DNA from: Ulva prolifera
Lineage: Eukaryota > Chlorophyta > Ulvophyceae > Ulvales > Ulvaceae
Direction: 5' to 3'
NCBI GenBank assembly: GCA_023078555.1
Contig: CM041197.1
Coordinates: 4,042,310-4,106,309 of the forward strand
DNA length: 64,000 nucleotides
The notes under the pieces are model-generated. The model saw only the letters and a program-made list of their open reading frames with translations, had not been told where the DNA came from and did not search any database. Below are positions 34,539 to 46,122 of the stretch, in pieces. Each line of letters begins with the position of its first letter. Within the stretch, counting starts at the first letter, position 1. The translations under genes and the position numbers were made by a program.

Positions 34539-34542
34539 CATG

Positions 34543-34624
34543 ATTCGAAGCTTCGGTGTCTTGAGATTCGGTTTTGGTGTTTGCCTTCTTCCGTTCACTC
34601 ATTTGTAATCCATTCGAAGCTTCG
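34543..34624 (+). mobile_element. 56-bp LINE tail insertion with 13-bp duplication
   Basis: 34556-34611 carries GAGATTCGGTTTTGGTG and CTTCCGTTCACTCATTTGTA, the LINE 3' tail. It is flanked by ATTCGAAGCTTCG at 34543-34555 and 34612-34624. It lies 17 bases from the previous insertion, in the opposite orientation. Confidence 0.85.
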
Positions 34625-35194
34625 ATATCGATGTTTTGGCTGATGTACATCATGTGTCGTTTGATCTTCTCCTGTGCTCTACTAGTGCACTACTGCTCTA
34701 CTATATATGCGATGGCATGAAATTCTGCAAATTTTCCACAGTGACCTACCTCATGACTCGAGGCAGCTGCAGCCTGCAGGTAACGCCCCATTCTCAGATA
34801 CACATGTGACTTTTGCTGTTAAAGAAACGTCACGGTGATCACGGTGTTTCTGCGCAGTGGCCATTTCTGCGCAATGGCGAGAGAGTTTCTTGTGTCGTGC
34901 TCGTTCAGACCCACACACTTGTAGACAACAGTCGCGTCACTTGACAGTCAGTACTGTAGCCTGTTCGCCGCACTGCAGTGCCACGTGCACGCCATGAGAA
35001 ACTGTGACGAAGGACCTGCGATGCTCGCACGGAAGGTCCAATGCGCACTGAGCCTTGATCATCACAGCGTGTCACGGAAGTGTCACCAATTGGGCGGGTT
35101 TGTGTGGAGTTCTGTGGCTGTGTGAGGCTATGTCCGTGCACTAGAGCTCTTCTGTAACGCTTGCGAGCAGTCAGCTAACAGCGCTACAGATCTT
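34625..35194. other. No gene seen
   Basis: Intergenic; no coding or repeat signal recognised. Confidence 0.4.
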
Positions 35195-35580
35195 TCAACA
35201 GCGCATCTGCCAGTCCGGTCCAGTGGGCCGCCGCGGGTGCTGTCGGTCACCGACACGGTGTTGTTGCAGCGAGGCAATGCGGAGATATATCGGAACTCGG
35301 GGTTTGTCATCTCGCTTGAGCAAGGGTTGCGAGCCTGGACGACGTGATCCTGCCGGACTGAGGTGTGGGCACGGTGGTAGTGTGATCGTGTGTGTTACAA
35401 GGACAAAGGCAGCAAGGCGGGCAGCACCGCGAAAGAAGCAAGCAGACGAAGCAAACACCCAGACACCCACGCACGCAACACCCACCACGCCCAGAAAACC
35501 CAACACGCGCGCAGCAAACGACACAGACCCGCAGACCACCAAGCACGCACCCACACACGCACGCGCCCACGCACCTTCAA
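35195..35580 (+). mobile_element. LINE 3' fragment, subfamily 2
   Basis: At 35255-35330 the plus strand encodes LLQRGNAEIYRNSGFVISLE, matching the C-terminal part of the LINE at 35582-36208 (SLQHGNVDMYRKSGLVISRE). It ends, after small frame damage, in CTGCCGGACTGA. The 3' untranslated region differs from subfamily 1: GGTGTGGGCACGG…TGTGTTACAAGGACAAAG followed by a CA-rich stretch (GCGAAAGAAGCAAGCAGACG). Related stretches lie at 37870-38015, 52400-52535, 58555-58680 and 62945-63085. Confidence 0.65.
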
Positions 35581-35581
35581 G

Positions 35582-36208
35582 TTACAAAAGAGTGAACGGG
35601 AGAAAACTCTTACAAAAGAGTGAACGGGAGAAAACTCTTACAAAAGAGTGAACGGGAGAAAACAAACACTGAAACCGAATCGCATCCGAATCAACTGCAA
35701 CATACACTCACACACACACGAACACCACAACCGCACTCACAATTCAGTCCGGCAGGATCGCGTCCTCCAGGCCCGCATCATACCGCAACCCCTGCTCCCG
35801 CGAGATGACAAGCCCAGACTTCCGATACATATCCACATTGCCATGCTGCAATGACACCGACAACACCCGCAGCGCCCACTGGACAAACGCGCCTTTGGAG
35901 ATGCGCCCACTGGCAGCGGCCACATCCCCCAACTGACCGACGAACCTCACGGCAGCCTTGCCCATGAAGCCACACGATTCGACTGCAAACGGAACAAACC
36001 GGAACGCGGCATGGTCAGGCACGTCCCGCCGGAAGCGGTCCCGCTTCCTGTCCTCCGCCCGCTCTGCCGCACGCGCCCACACACGACAACACAACCCCCA
36101 ACACCGCAACGCCCGCCGCACGACAGGGCCGCGCCCAACACACTGCTGCCTGAGGCCGCCCATGCTGGCCGCCCGATTGCCGGGGGCCGCCCCAGCCCCA
36201 AACCCCAC
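35582..36208 (-). mobile_element. 5'-truncated LINE (subfamily 1) with C-terminal coding and tandem tail
   Basis: On the minus strand a frame ending at 35744 encodes the C-terminal portion of a retrotransposon polyprotein: DHAAFRFVPFAVESCGFMGK, then RGN-type SLQHGNVDMYRKSGLVISRE and …AILPD stop. This resembles the region after the reverse transcriptase in algal LINE ORF2 proteins, as I remember the family. Downstream is a GT-rich 3' untranslated region. The 28-base tail (GAGTTTTCTCCCGTTCACTC plus TTTTGTAA) is repeated three times (35582-35609, 35610-35637 and from 35638). Upstream, frame coherence is lost beyond about 36208-36400. No reverse transcriptase catalytic motif is present, so this copy is dead. 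Confidence 0.65.
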
Positions 36209-36534
36209 CCCACCCCACCCTCAGAGCCACGCCAGCCCGGCACACCGCCACACAGCCCCGCCGGCCCACGCCGCACCATACCCAGGACGATGCAGCGCCC
36301 AGGCCGCCTCCGCAGTCCCTGCACATGCCAACTAAGGCATCCCGCACGCCCAGCGGACCCGGCGTAGCTGGAGTCAGAGGCCATCGGTTGGTGGAGTCAA
36401 GTGATCGTGTGTCTATAGTTACAAAGGACAGAGGCCGGGCATCGAGCTTTTTCTCGAAATCCACTCGCAGATCCACTCACTCATATGAACGTATTCATGG
36501 CACTAGGCTGGGCCCGACTGTGGAGCACAGCCCT

Positions 36535-36633
36535 GCTGTGATCGTGTGTGTATGAGTGTCACACGGTGTTGCTGTTGCTACGGATGAGATTCGGTTTTGG
36601 TGTTTTGTCTTCTTCCGTTCACTCTTTTGTAAA
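36535..36633 (+). mobile_element. LINE 3'-tail fragment
   Basis: GTGTGTATGAGTGT…GAGATTCGGTTTTGGTGTTT…CTTCCGTTCACTCTTTTGTA, about 98 bases of the subfamily 1 tail. No exact target-site duplication was seen. Confidence 0.75.
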
Positions 36634-38049
36634 CACATGTTGACCACTTGTGGCCAGGCCTGGGACTTTGCACCTGATGCCATCACAGTAAACGTTTACA
36701 GCTTCGACGCTGTATACTATAGCCATACGGCTCGTCTGAGACCTTGATGCAGGGAAAGTCTTGATGAGACCGTCACGGATCTAAAAGGCATGCACTGTAA
36801 GCGTAGGTGGGGTTGGCGACAATGGGGGCCAGCAGGCCCTCATGAGGCCACTGATGTTGAGGAAGCTCTACAATTTCATCTTCTGCTTAGTTTACCAAGT
36901 TTTCCAAGCATTGGCACATGAAGCGGGGACGTCTACAGGTGGCTCTGGCATGTGTTGGAAGGCCAGCTGCAGTCACACATCCGCGGCTTTGTCCTTGTAA
37001 CACAAACGTGGTCATTGCATGGAGTGGGAGGCAGATTGATCGAAGAATAGAAAACACCCAACAGCGAGAATCACCTGTCCCGCACCGAGCACAAACAGGA
37101 CTCTCAGCATCACACGGCTGAACAATGTATGTAACGGCTTCCAGTTGTGGCAGCCTGGAATTCGTGGCGCCATCAATCCATACTTCTAGTAGGGTCGTAT
37201 GAAAGCAGCATCTTATGATTCTTGCTTCTACTGGGACGTTCAACAGTATACATGACAACGTTCGGTAGTAACAGAGTGTAAGTATGCCACAGCCGGCTGC
37301 AGAGAAGACCACCATGTACGCATGCACATTCATGCGGAATTGTATTGTTCGTAAAACAGTTCCGCTTACGCTGTCAACTCTTCATGCTTGCACCACACGC
37401 AACCGGCGGGCCAGCCTTGCACTAGCCTGCAGGTTCTGGCTGGTTGTTGCGGTGTTGACATTTGCATGACACCCTGGGTGTCACACCCATTGTCAGCGAA
37501 TCACAGAAACATGTCATAACATGTCGACACCAGGAGGGCACGGTGGAAGAACGGCCAAGTTCAGGAGGATCCCCGGTAAAGTAAAGTAAATCTAAATTTA
37601 CTGAGCCGTATCCTATTGGACATTGACCGGTGGAATGTAGGTACCGTAGGGCCCTCACCACCATGGCTCACCTGCAGCAATGAGGTGACACTGAAAAATC
37701 CAGGTCAGTCACGCAACGTCCTTTTCCATGGAATGTCTTGGATAACAAACATGGGGGATTCAAAAGTACGCTGCATTTACTGAACTGGGTGTCTCGGCAC
37801 CAGCAGCCTTGATCCTGAATGTTCATGCATAGCACCACATAGACGCCCTCATGTGTGGCGGCACACAGCTACAAACCGTATGCGGCGCTTGCGGATGCAG
37901 GCGTGAGTTGGTTTGTGTTGCGTGTTGGTGATCGCAGTGCGTAGGTGTGTGGTTCCCCTGTTTGCGATCTGCGGTGGTACCTGCCTCGCTGACTTTGTCC
38001 TTGTAACACACACCTCCCAAAGCAGCGAGTGGGCTGACAAGCAGGTCCG
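36634..38049. other. No gene; dispersed repeat at 37870-38015
   Basis: No coding region recognised. The minus strand of 37870-38015 carries GTGTTACAAGGACAAAGTCA then a CA-rich stretch, a copy of the dispersed repeat also found after the LINE at 35390. A shorter copy (GTTACAAGGACAAAG) lies at 36988-37002 on the minus strand. Confidence 0.5.
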
Positions 38050-41000
38050 CTACCGCGGCGGCGGCCCTGCAGCCCTGGCAATGTCCGGTGGCGGCGCGTA
38101 CAGACCCGCCCCGCCCCGCCGGCCCCGTACCATCTCAGCACCGCCGCTATGCCGGCCACGGCCGCGCCCCCCCGCTCGCCCCCCTCCGCCCGTACCGGAG
38201 GGCCCCCCGGGATTGTGCCCCCTGTGCCTCCCATTGCACCCTACGTCATCGCCACCCTGGAGCCCCGCCGCACTGCCACCCTGCCAGCCACCGCCGCTGA
38301 CCTGCCCTACTGCGTGCCGTATCGGGGGGGCATGACCTGCGATGGAGGCCCCGACTGTCGCCGGCGGTCCCGCCCCGCTCCCGCCGTCACCCATCTTCAT
38401 GATCACATCTGGCGGCACATGACTCTTCTCTGAGCGACGTACCGCCGGGTCGTGTGCAGCCGTCCGGGAGCCATAGGCCGCACTCCGGGGCTTTGCTCGG
38501 CCCCTCGGGTCCTCCGGCGCCGGCGGCCCCCGCTTTCGGTCACCCTCACCTCCTCGTACCTCAGGGCCATGATTTCCAGGAGCCATGCCTCGGCCGGGAT
38601 GCATGCCATTACCAGGAGTGGTGCCGTGGCCGGCGTGCATGCCATTCCCAGGTGCCTCACCCCGTCCAGCATGCATGCCGATCCCGGGTTCCATGCATTG
38701 GCCGGCATGCATGCCGTTCCCAGGCACCGCTTGCAACTCACGCTGCACGGCCTGCCCACAAGGGTGCTCTCCCACCGGCCCCTTCCCGCGCCCACGCCCT
38801 CTGGCGCCATCCCCGCCAGCGTCAGTGGCGATGCATTGAACAGGTCCTCGGCCCCCCGGGGGGCGTATGTGTGACCGCCCGCGGCCCTCTCCCGCCGCCA
38901 CCCCTCCATCACCCATCCGGCCGCGGCCTCTGCCTCGGCCCTCAGGTGCCGGAGCCCCCGACCCTTGGCCGTGTCGCCCCCGACCATCACCTTCTCGACC
39001 GCCTCCACGCCGGCCGCCGCGGCCACGGCCACGGCCGCGCCCCCGCCCCTGGCCGTCCCGCCGCCGTGGGCCCCCCCATATGTCATCATCCCCATCACTG
39101 CTGTCTGTATCACCTTGTTTCTCGTCGCCTTTGCCGCCCGTGGCGGCCGCCGGGTGCCAGAGCCGGGCCTCCGGGAAGAGCGATGCGGCATCGGCGTGCT
39201 CTATGAGGCAGCCGCCCATGTGCGTGCGAGCGTCCTCAAAAAGCGCGCGCCAGTGCTCGTTCACGCTGAGGGTCTTTGCGTTGCCGAGGATCCACAGCGC
39301 ATGCATGGCGCGTGTGATGCCGACGTTCATGCGGCGGATGTCTGTCACGAACCCTGCGCAGCGGAGTGGAGAGCGTCGACGGCGACGGATCACCTCTCAG
39401 GCCCCGCCTTATGGCAAACACACACGCAAGCTCACGGTAGGCATGCATGTCGACACGAAGAGTCGTGGTCGGATGCGAGGCCAAGCTGATGAAGCCGTAT
39501 ACACCGTATACACACCATTCGGTGCAGCGTCGGTGTGTGCACCCTCCAGCCACGCACATGACCGAGATCACGAACGGGATCACATGACCAAGATCGCGAA
39601 CAGGATCGCATGACCGGGCCTTCACGGCCGGTCCACCTGTGGGGAGACGCGCCGAGGGCATCCCGCAGAGCATGCGTACAATCCGGCATTGAACAGCGTG
39701 TATGCACGATTATATCAGCAATTACATGAAGGAACCCAGGGACATAAGGCGCTGCTGTAGTGTGGCTGTTGATTCGGATGGGATTCTTTTGTTGTGTTTG
39801 TCTATTCCCGTTCACTCTTCTGTAACTTACAGCAATACAACATCCCCCACATCCGAATTCTTGATCCTAGATACGCAGTGCGTGCAAAAGGGGGGCGCAC
39901 CAAGGAGGGAGCGGGCGTTGCGGCTCGAGTCGGAGGCGGCGGCGCGCACGCATGAGAAGATGACGACGTCAACCTGCTTCCCCTGGAACGAGTCCACCGT
40001 GTCGATCTTGACCTCGGCCGCGATGTCCTTGCCGAGCACCTCCTCGAAGGCCTGCCGCAGCTTGCGACACTGCTCGCGGTACGGCGTGATGATTCCAGTG
40101 AGGCACGGCGCCGGCGCCGGCTGCCCCGAGGCCGCCGCCTCCGCCACCTTCTGCACCAGGAACGCCCGAAGCTCCTGCAGCGCGCCGCATGAATGGCGTA
40201 AGCGCATTATTCATATGAAAACACATGCAGATCGGAGGTGCGTTGCGTCCCCCGGTATTCCTCAGAGTCACGGTGGTTGCCTTCCTTCATGAAAATGCAG
40301 GTCTAGGCACCTGGACGAGGGCAAGTGCAACGACGGCGGGCCCGTTGTTGAGGTGGGGTCTGGTCAGCAAATCACACGTGCCAAAGCTCACGCCAGCCGT
40401 GCGGATTGATTGCCCACTCCAGAGCAGGAAGGCAAGGGCTTGAACACTGGCCTGAAAGACCAGGTGTACTGCGTTCTTCGATGTTCTGAATCCGCTGCTG
40501 GTCCGCTCTCAATCATGGATAAAAAAAGCACCTGGAAGAGGGCGAGGGCGAGGTTGATTTCGCCGAGATTGTAGCGGCTGCCCGCGCCGGCGCCCGCGTT
40601 GTCCGCCTTGTCGCGGCCCGCTGCCACGTCATACACCACATACGGCTTGAATAAGTTGTGCTGGTAGATCGGCAGCACCGATCTCTCGAGCACGCTGCGG
40701 CCGTCCTGTGGAGCACACAGCATGAGCGTCACGCCCCCGCTCCATTTGCTGCGCCACCTAAGGCATTGTCCATGACTGCGCGGTACATCAAACGGGCACG
40801 GCAACGTGGCCGGTCAATGGTATATGTGATGCGCCTACAATCTCACTGCCATAAGGGCGACTGGCCCCAGACTGAATGGTGACATGATTCGGCAGCCTTG
40901 TGCTGGAAATGCCACGGCTCTGGACTCGCAGATACCTTGGAGCAAGTATCCGGGGGCAACCGCTCTGGCGTTTCTCGGGCCACCGCTGATGGACAATTGT

Positions 41001-44000
41001 CAAGATGATCAGCGCGTGGAGCAGCGGGGGAGGATGTACAGCAGGTGAAGTTAATCTGAACAATCTGGGGTCTATCAAACGGGGTACCATACTGAAAAAC
41101 ATGCAAGGAGCGCTTGGCGTATACGTGGGAGTCACGGAGGCGGCCCGCGCGCAGCAACTGCAGCACTCATCACGCACAGCGCACAGCACACACAGCGCAC
41201 AGCGGCTGCGGGGGCGCACCTGCAGGTTGCCGTTGTAGAAGTGGTTGGAGGGGAAGCGGCGGATGTGGGGGTGCATGCGGTACTGCACGCTCAGCATCTT
41301 GACGGGCCAGCCGGCCTGCATGAGGCGCTCGAAGAGCGAGCGGTCAAACGCGAGGTTGCGGCTCTGTTTGCTCAGGATCGTCGCCGGCAGCTGCTGCGGA
41401 TCCCCCACAAGCACCACCCTGCAGCAGGCAGTCAATGCTGGTGCTCTGCTACGCACTTGCCCGAGCTCGTGTGATGTGTTGCAACTACAGCCGCAGGCGC
41501 TAGGGCGCTCCAAAGACTCCGACAACCCATTGCACGTATATCACATGTATGCCGAACGGGCGGGGGGATAGATCACAGGGACATGGGCCAGTTCATGGCA
41601 GAGCACCGAAGCAACTACCAAGAAATGGGACCGTAGGGGTTGATCTGAAGATCCACGAACGTCCCCACAGTCAGTGCCATACAACAACATCTCCCCGCAG
41701 ACCGCCGAAAACAAATATCCAGAGGGAGGGAGGGGACGACGTGCCTGCCGGTGGCGAGAGTGAGGGGCTGCAGGGTCGCCATCTCGGAGGCCTGGGCGGC
41801 CTCGTCGATGAGCACGAGGTCAAAGCGGCGCGTGTGCGCAAACGCGCGGCGGCCGGTGGAGCTGAGGGTGGTGAACACGATCTCCGCGGCGTCCATGAGG
41901 CGCGCGGCGATCGCGTCCTCCGCGGCGAAGCGCGTCATGCCGCCCTCCTGCACCGCCCGCACCACGTTCCATCTGCAGCAGTCCAGCGCTTATGGCCCGC
42001 GGCTCAGAAGACTTACAAACGTCCACAGGCGACGGCATGGCAGAGCCTCAGAAAAGTGATGTGCATCTCAGGTCGTTGTGGGGCCAGAGCTCAGAGGCAA
42101 TCCTTCAAGAAAAGAGTTCATGCAGTCTCACCCGTCCTTGACATGATAGAGCGGGCGAGTAATCAACACGATCGGTTAGTCCACCCAATGACAGGATACC
42201 GGCAAAACGACGCCTGCAATATACGCTGCAAACGCACTCCACTGCCGTGGCTGGCCCGTTGTCATGTACTTCAACCCATGCAGATAAAAATGCATTGTTG
42301 ATGTGGCCGTCGCACGGTAGCATCTCCCATGTAGCCACCCACGATGGAATAATACATTTCATGGGTAGAAGGGCTGGCACGGCCCGGCCCCGGCCGGGCA
42401 ACACCAGAGACCCACCATACCACCTGGGCCGCCGAAGTGGCCGAGTCCCAGGGCCTCATGAGAGAAACGGCAAAACCGTGAACGCATCCAGGCAACGCAG
42501 CACACGCACTTCCTCTCGAACACGCTGGACACAGTCGGGGACACACATTTCGATCTCGTTCTCGTGGCGGGCGATCGCGTTGTGCGCGTTGACGAAGTGC
42601 TGCCCGGTGGTCGCCTTGTCCTCGGGCGAGAGGCCCGCGAAGGAGAGGCGCTGCACCATGTAGTCGCGCTGCTCCAGCGCCGACTCGAGCTGCGACCGCT
42701 CGCGCGTGTAGCACCGCAGCACGTCTTGCGGCGCCCGCTCCTCGAGGTACCACGCGACGTTGCCGTCCACCCACACCTGCACCCGCACCCCCGCTCCTCA
42801 AACCGATGTACGCCGCATCGGCACACGCACAGCCTGCAGTGCCGGCGTCATGGGTGTGAGGAGGTTGACTAGAATTTGAATCGACGTGGCTGCTCCGGAA
42901 ATGGACCCTGACAACGCTGCAAAAGCGCGACGAGGCGGGTGCCCATCGGGAGCCGCGTGCAGACAGCTACACCTGACATGCAGGGGATCCTACTGTGCTA
43001 AGCAAGGTTGTCACACACACCGCTCTTCTGATTCCACAAAACGCACGCAGAGTCGAGCCCCTGATCGGGCCGGAGGAAGATGTAGCTGCTATACTGACCT
43101 CAACCCATTCAGAAAGAGCAGGTGTGCTGACAAAAACAATCGCTGACATGTAAGGAACATGGTCGCCCGGTCAGGGCGATGGGGGCCAGCGGCGAGGAGT
43201 GTGGGCGTGCGGGGGCACGATGCGGACGCGCAGCCATGGGCCCTGGCATGCTTCCAGGACCCAAGCTGCTCTCAGCCTCCACGGCGCCTCCGGGCTGCTC
43301 GTGGACGAGCCTTGTACCCTGATGCTGCTGACCACTGCGCCCCAACCCATGCTACACAGATTTCATACTCAGACCGCTGCTGCAATGATCGTGCAAACCA
43401 TGTTGCCCAAACGTGTCCGCTGCAAACGTAGACACTGAGGTGTCTGGCGATGATGATTCAATGCTAGCATGAGAGTTCCAGGATGGCATAACTGTTGCAG
43501 AGTCCCATTGGATAAACGGCCACACATGGGTGGAATCCCTGGGCACCGTCTGTGTGGACACGTACAGCGATGCATGGCACGCGTATGCATGGATGCAAGC
43601 ACAAGGGTGAGAGGGGGGCTCGCACCTGCTTGGCCTCGGCGGACATGTTGGCGCTCTCGCTGCCCATGCGTACGGCCTTGGGCTCGTACCGCGCACCGTG
43701 CACGTCCACAAACTTGTCCTTCAGCACCCGCGACAGGAGCTCGTCGGTCGCGGCGTTGGACGGCGCGCACACCAGGATGCGCGGCCGCCGGATCTCCTCC
43801 TCTGCGGGGGCCGCGCCAGGCGCGGCGGCGTCGCCGGCGGGCTGTGGCCGCGCGGTGGCGGTCGTGCGGGGGCGCTTCTGTGGGGACGGCCCGGTGGCCG
43901 CCGTCGCGGCGGCGGCGGCGGCATCGGGGTTTGCGCGCGCTTCCATGCGGCGGTGGTGCTCGAGGTTGTAGAGCTGGTAGTTGCATAGGTGCCATGTGTT

Positions 44001-45669
44001 CAGGACGGACTGCAAGGCGCCCACACCCATTGCACATGCTGGTGAGCCACTGCCTGAGAGGGATCTGTGTGTAGGTATGCATGATCGCATAGTGCAGTGG
44101 GACATTACCATCTGTAGACGTCCCACCTGCCTGGGAGAAGCTGTTTGGCGACGGCTTCAAATGTGAAGTCAAGGACCCGACCCTTATTCAAATCCACTGG
44201 GTGCGCGGCCAGCGGACTGAGAATGTGCATTCAGCTTGCCCGTTCGGCGTGTCTGGTGATAAGCAATCTCTGTGGTGACTGCCAAGGTCCGATAAGCGGC
44301 ATGGCTAGTACAAACCGATATACTGCACTGTGATAAAAGCAGTGCTACCAATGTGGCAGCAGCAAGTCAGTCTCTGGGCGCTATGGTGTGAGATGCATGA
44401 AGCGAGGCAGCCAGATATGTGCGCAGAGGCTACGGCTGTTGCATGGATGCAAAAACTCACAATGTGGTCTGCTTGCAAGCTCAGACGGGTGGTATTGTGA
44501 GAAAGGCAACACCTTGACAGTGTGCGTCTTGCCTGTGCCTGGGGGGCCCTGGACCAGTACGAAGGGAAGGATGGAGGGCTTGGCGCCGATGCTGCAGCTG
44601 GCAAGGAAGGACTTTGTCTGGGCTGGAGCGACGCACAGCGAGGCACACATCTCGATGGCCTCCATCTGCGTGAAGTCGTGATTTGCCTTTATGTAGTCGA
44701 TGAAAGGCGCAAAGGAGAGCTGCAGCAGCACAGCGAGGCAGTCAGGTGTGAATTAATGGAAGCAGCAACAGTGCAGCAAAACGGATGTTTGACGGCTGAA
44801 AGGGCTCTTACTTCCGCCGGCCAGACTCTATGTGCCACGCATCCTTGACTCTTGAGTGTTGCAGATGGCCGCAGCAACGTCTGCATCTCTGGTCTGCGAC
44901 ACATGGCTTCCAAGGCAGCCATTTCTCGTTGTGATGTGACAGGGGCTGAGCAACTGATCACATACCACCGTGGCGCAGCAGCTTTGGAATTTTCCATGCA
45001 GTTCATGAGGATTGGTGAACAGGCAGCACCGGGGTGGTCTGGACTGCCTCCGGCAGATTCATCGCAAACGCCGTGCTGCACTTCCAGGACCATGCCTTCG
45101 CTTTCCGATCGCCCGCTGAACTTGACCCATCCAGCGACCAGGGCACCCCTCTTTGCTTCTGGCTGCTTGTATAGGTTGCACAGATCGCGAAACGAATTGC
45201 GGTGCTGCGATGGATCTGAACTACACAGAAACACTATCGCGCCCTCGCGCAATTTCTTGACAGCACTCGGTTTTTTCTTGGTACCTACTACTGAACATGC
45301 AACGTCCGCGAGTCCGTCGCCAATGTTGGCGACGGATCTGAGACGGACTGGGAATACGCGGCCTGCTCGCATCTCCTCTTCAACTTCTTTCGACAGCGAC
45401 GCCGTGGCCTCATCTAGTATGAACGGACGGAAGTGTCCTTTATATTTAGATACGACTGCTGCGTCGCTATCAGCCTCTACTCCAAACTCTACTGGTACTG
45501 CCTCTGTACTGCGGGCTAACGGGCACTTTGGATGCCATGCCCACGTATTCAACAGATATCTGGTAAGACATATTGAATCTTGGAATTGATTCGTATCGTC
45601 TCCCGCCTCTGATTGCTTTTTCACATTTTTGCGGAGCTTGGGCGCTCGTCGTTCTGACATAGCGTCCAA
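38050..45669 (-). CDS. SEN1/UPF1-type superfamily 1 RNA/DNA helicase, 9 exons
   Basis: Nuclear Sen1/senataxin-type helicases unwind RNA-DNA hybrids and act in transcription termination; the assignment rests on domain order. Exons: 45669-44812, 44719-44513, 44009-43626, 42776-42547, 41972-41745, 41418-41220, 40705-40532, 40174-39901 and 39353-38050. Together they give 3,858 bases (1,285 residues), and every junction phase agrees. Motifs by residue: Q-motif region about 302-310 (FTQMEAIEM), Walker A GPPGTGKT 344-351, motif Ia APSNAATDE in exon 3, motif II DEAA 616-619, motif III VGDPQQLP about 640-647, QYRMH 681-685, TPYREQ 790-795, DSFQGKQ 821-827 and motif VI RRMNVGITRA about 858-867. The C-terminus is long and Arg/Gly-rich (GRGRGRGRGRGG), with a 16-residue PGNGMHAG repeat. 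Exon 3 holds a low-complexity Ala/Pro insert. Intron 5 has a GC donor. The ATG at 45669 is the first in frame; a second, at 45660, is possible. Confidence 0.9.
38575..38740 (-). repeat. 48-bp coding repeat, PGNGMHAG units
   Basis: About five imperfect copies of a 16-residue unit (PGNGMHAG plus eight variable residues) in the helicase C-terminal tail. GGCATGCATGCC-type palindromic cores recur in the DNA. Confidence 0.75.
39755..39823 (+). mobile_element. LINE 3'-tail fragment in helicase intron 8
   Basis: TGGCTGTTGATTCGGATGGG…TTCCCGTTCACTCTTCTGTA, a diverged subfamily 1 tail lying between helicase exons 8 and 9, in antisense to the gene. Confidence 0.7.
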
Positions 45670-46122
45670 GCTATGCCGGCACAGGCGATTCTAACGACTG
45701 CTAACCGCACAGCAGTCCATGATAAAGTCACTGATCTATCTAGAGCGCTCGTGCCATCCATCAGGACAAACAGATCCAGGGAGCCGTGCTCGTGGCCTTC
45801 GTAGCTTTACCTGCTGACGAAGCTGTGCTCAGCTGAAGGCGGTTGCCACCGTCGACACAACACTGCATATCCCCAGCACAAACGCAGCCGGCAGCACTCT
45901 GAGCACCAGGGGATACTAGGATCGATAGTTACACAGTATACCAATTGAAGTTTGCTGGCCCACTCACTGTGCCATCTTGCGCGTGCTTCGTACTGGACGC
46001 GTACGCGCAGCTGTGCTTCCTCTCCACGTGCTGGTGGCTTTGATCGGTTGCACACGATACACATTGTTTCCTAGTCGACCAGAGATAAGCGATTTCCCGG
46101 GTCTCGGGCACGTTTTGTCCGG
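45670..46122. promoter_or_regulatory. Divergent promoter between helicase and CWC25 genes
   Basis: The 453 bases between the two start codons must hold both promoters and 5' untranslated regions. No TATA box or other named motif could be assigned by eye. Confidence 0.6.

Noticed and set aside
38454-39613. Two plus-strand frames of about 250 codons
   Set aside because: Antisense to the Arg/Gly-rich helicase tail; they are proline/arginine low-complexity sequence from GC bias.
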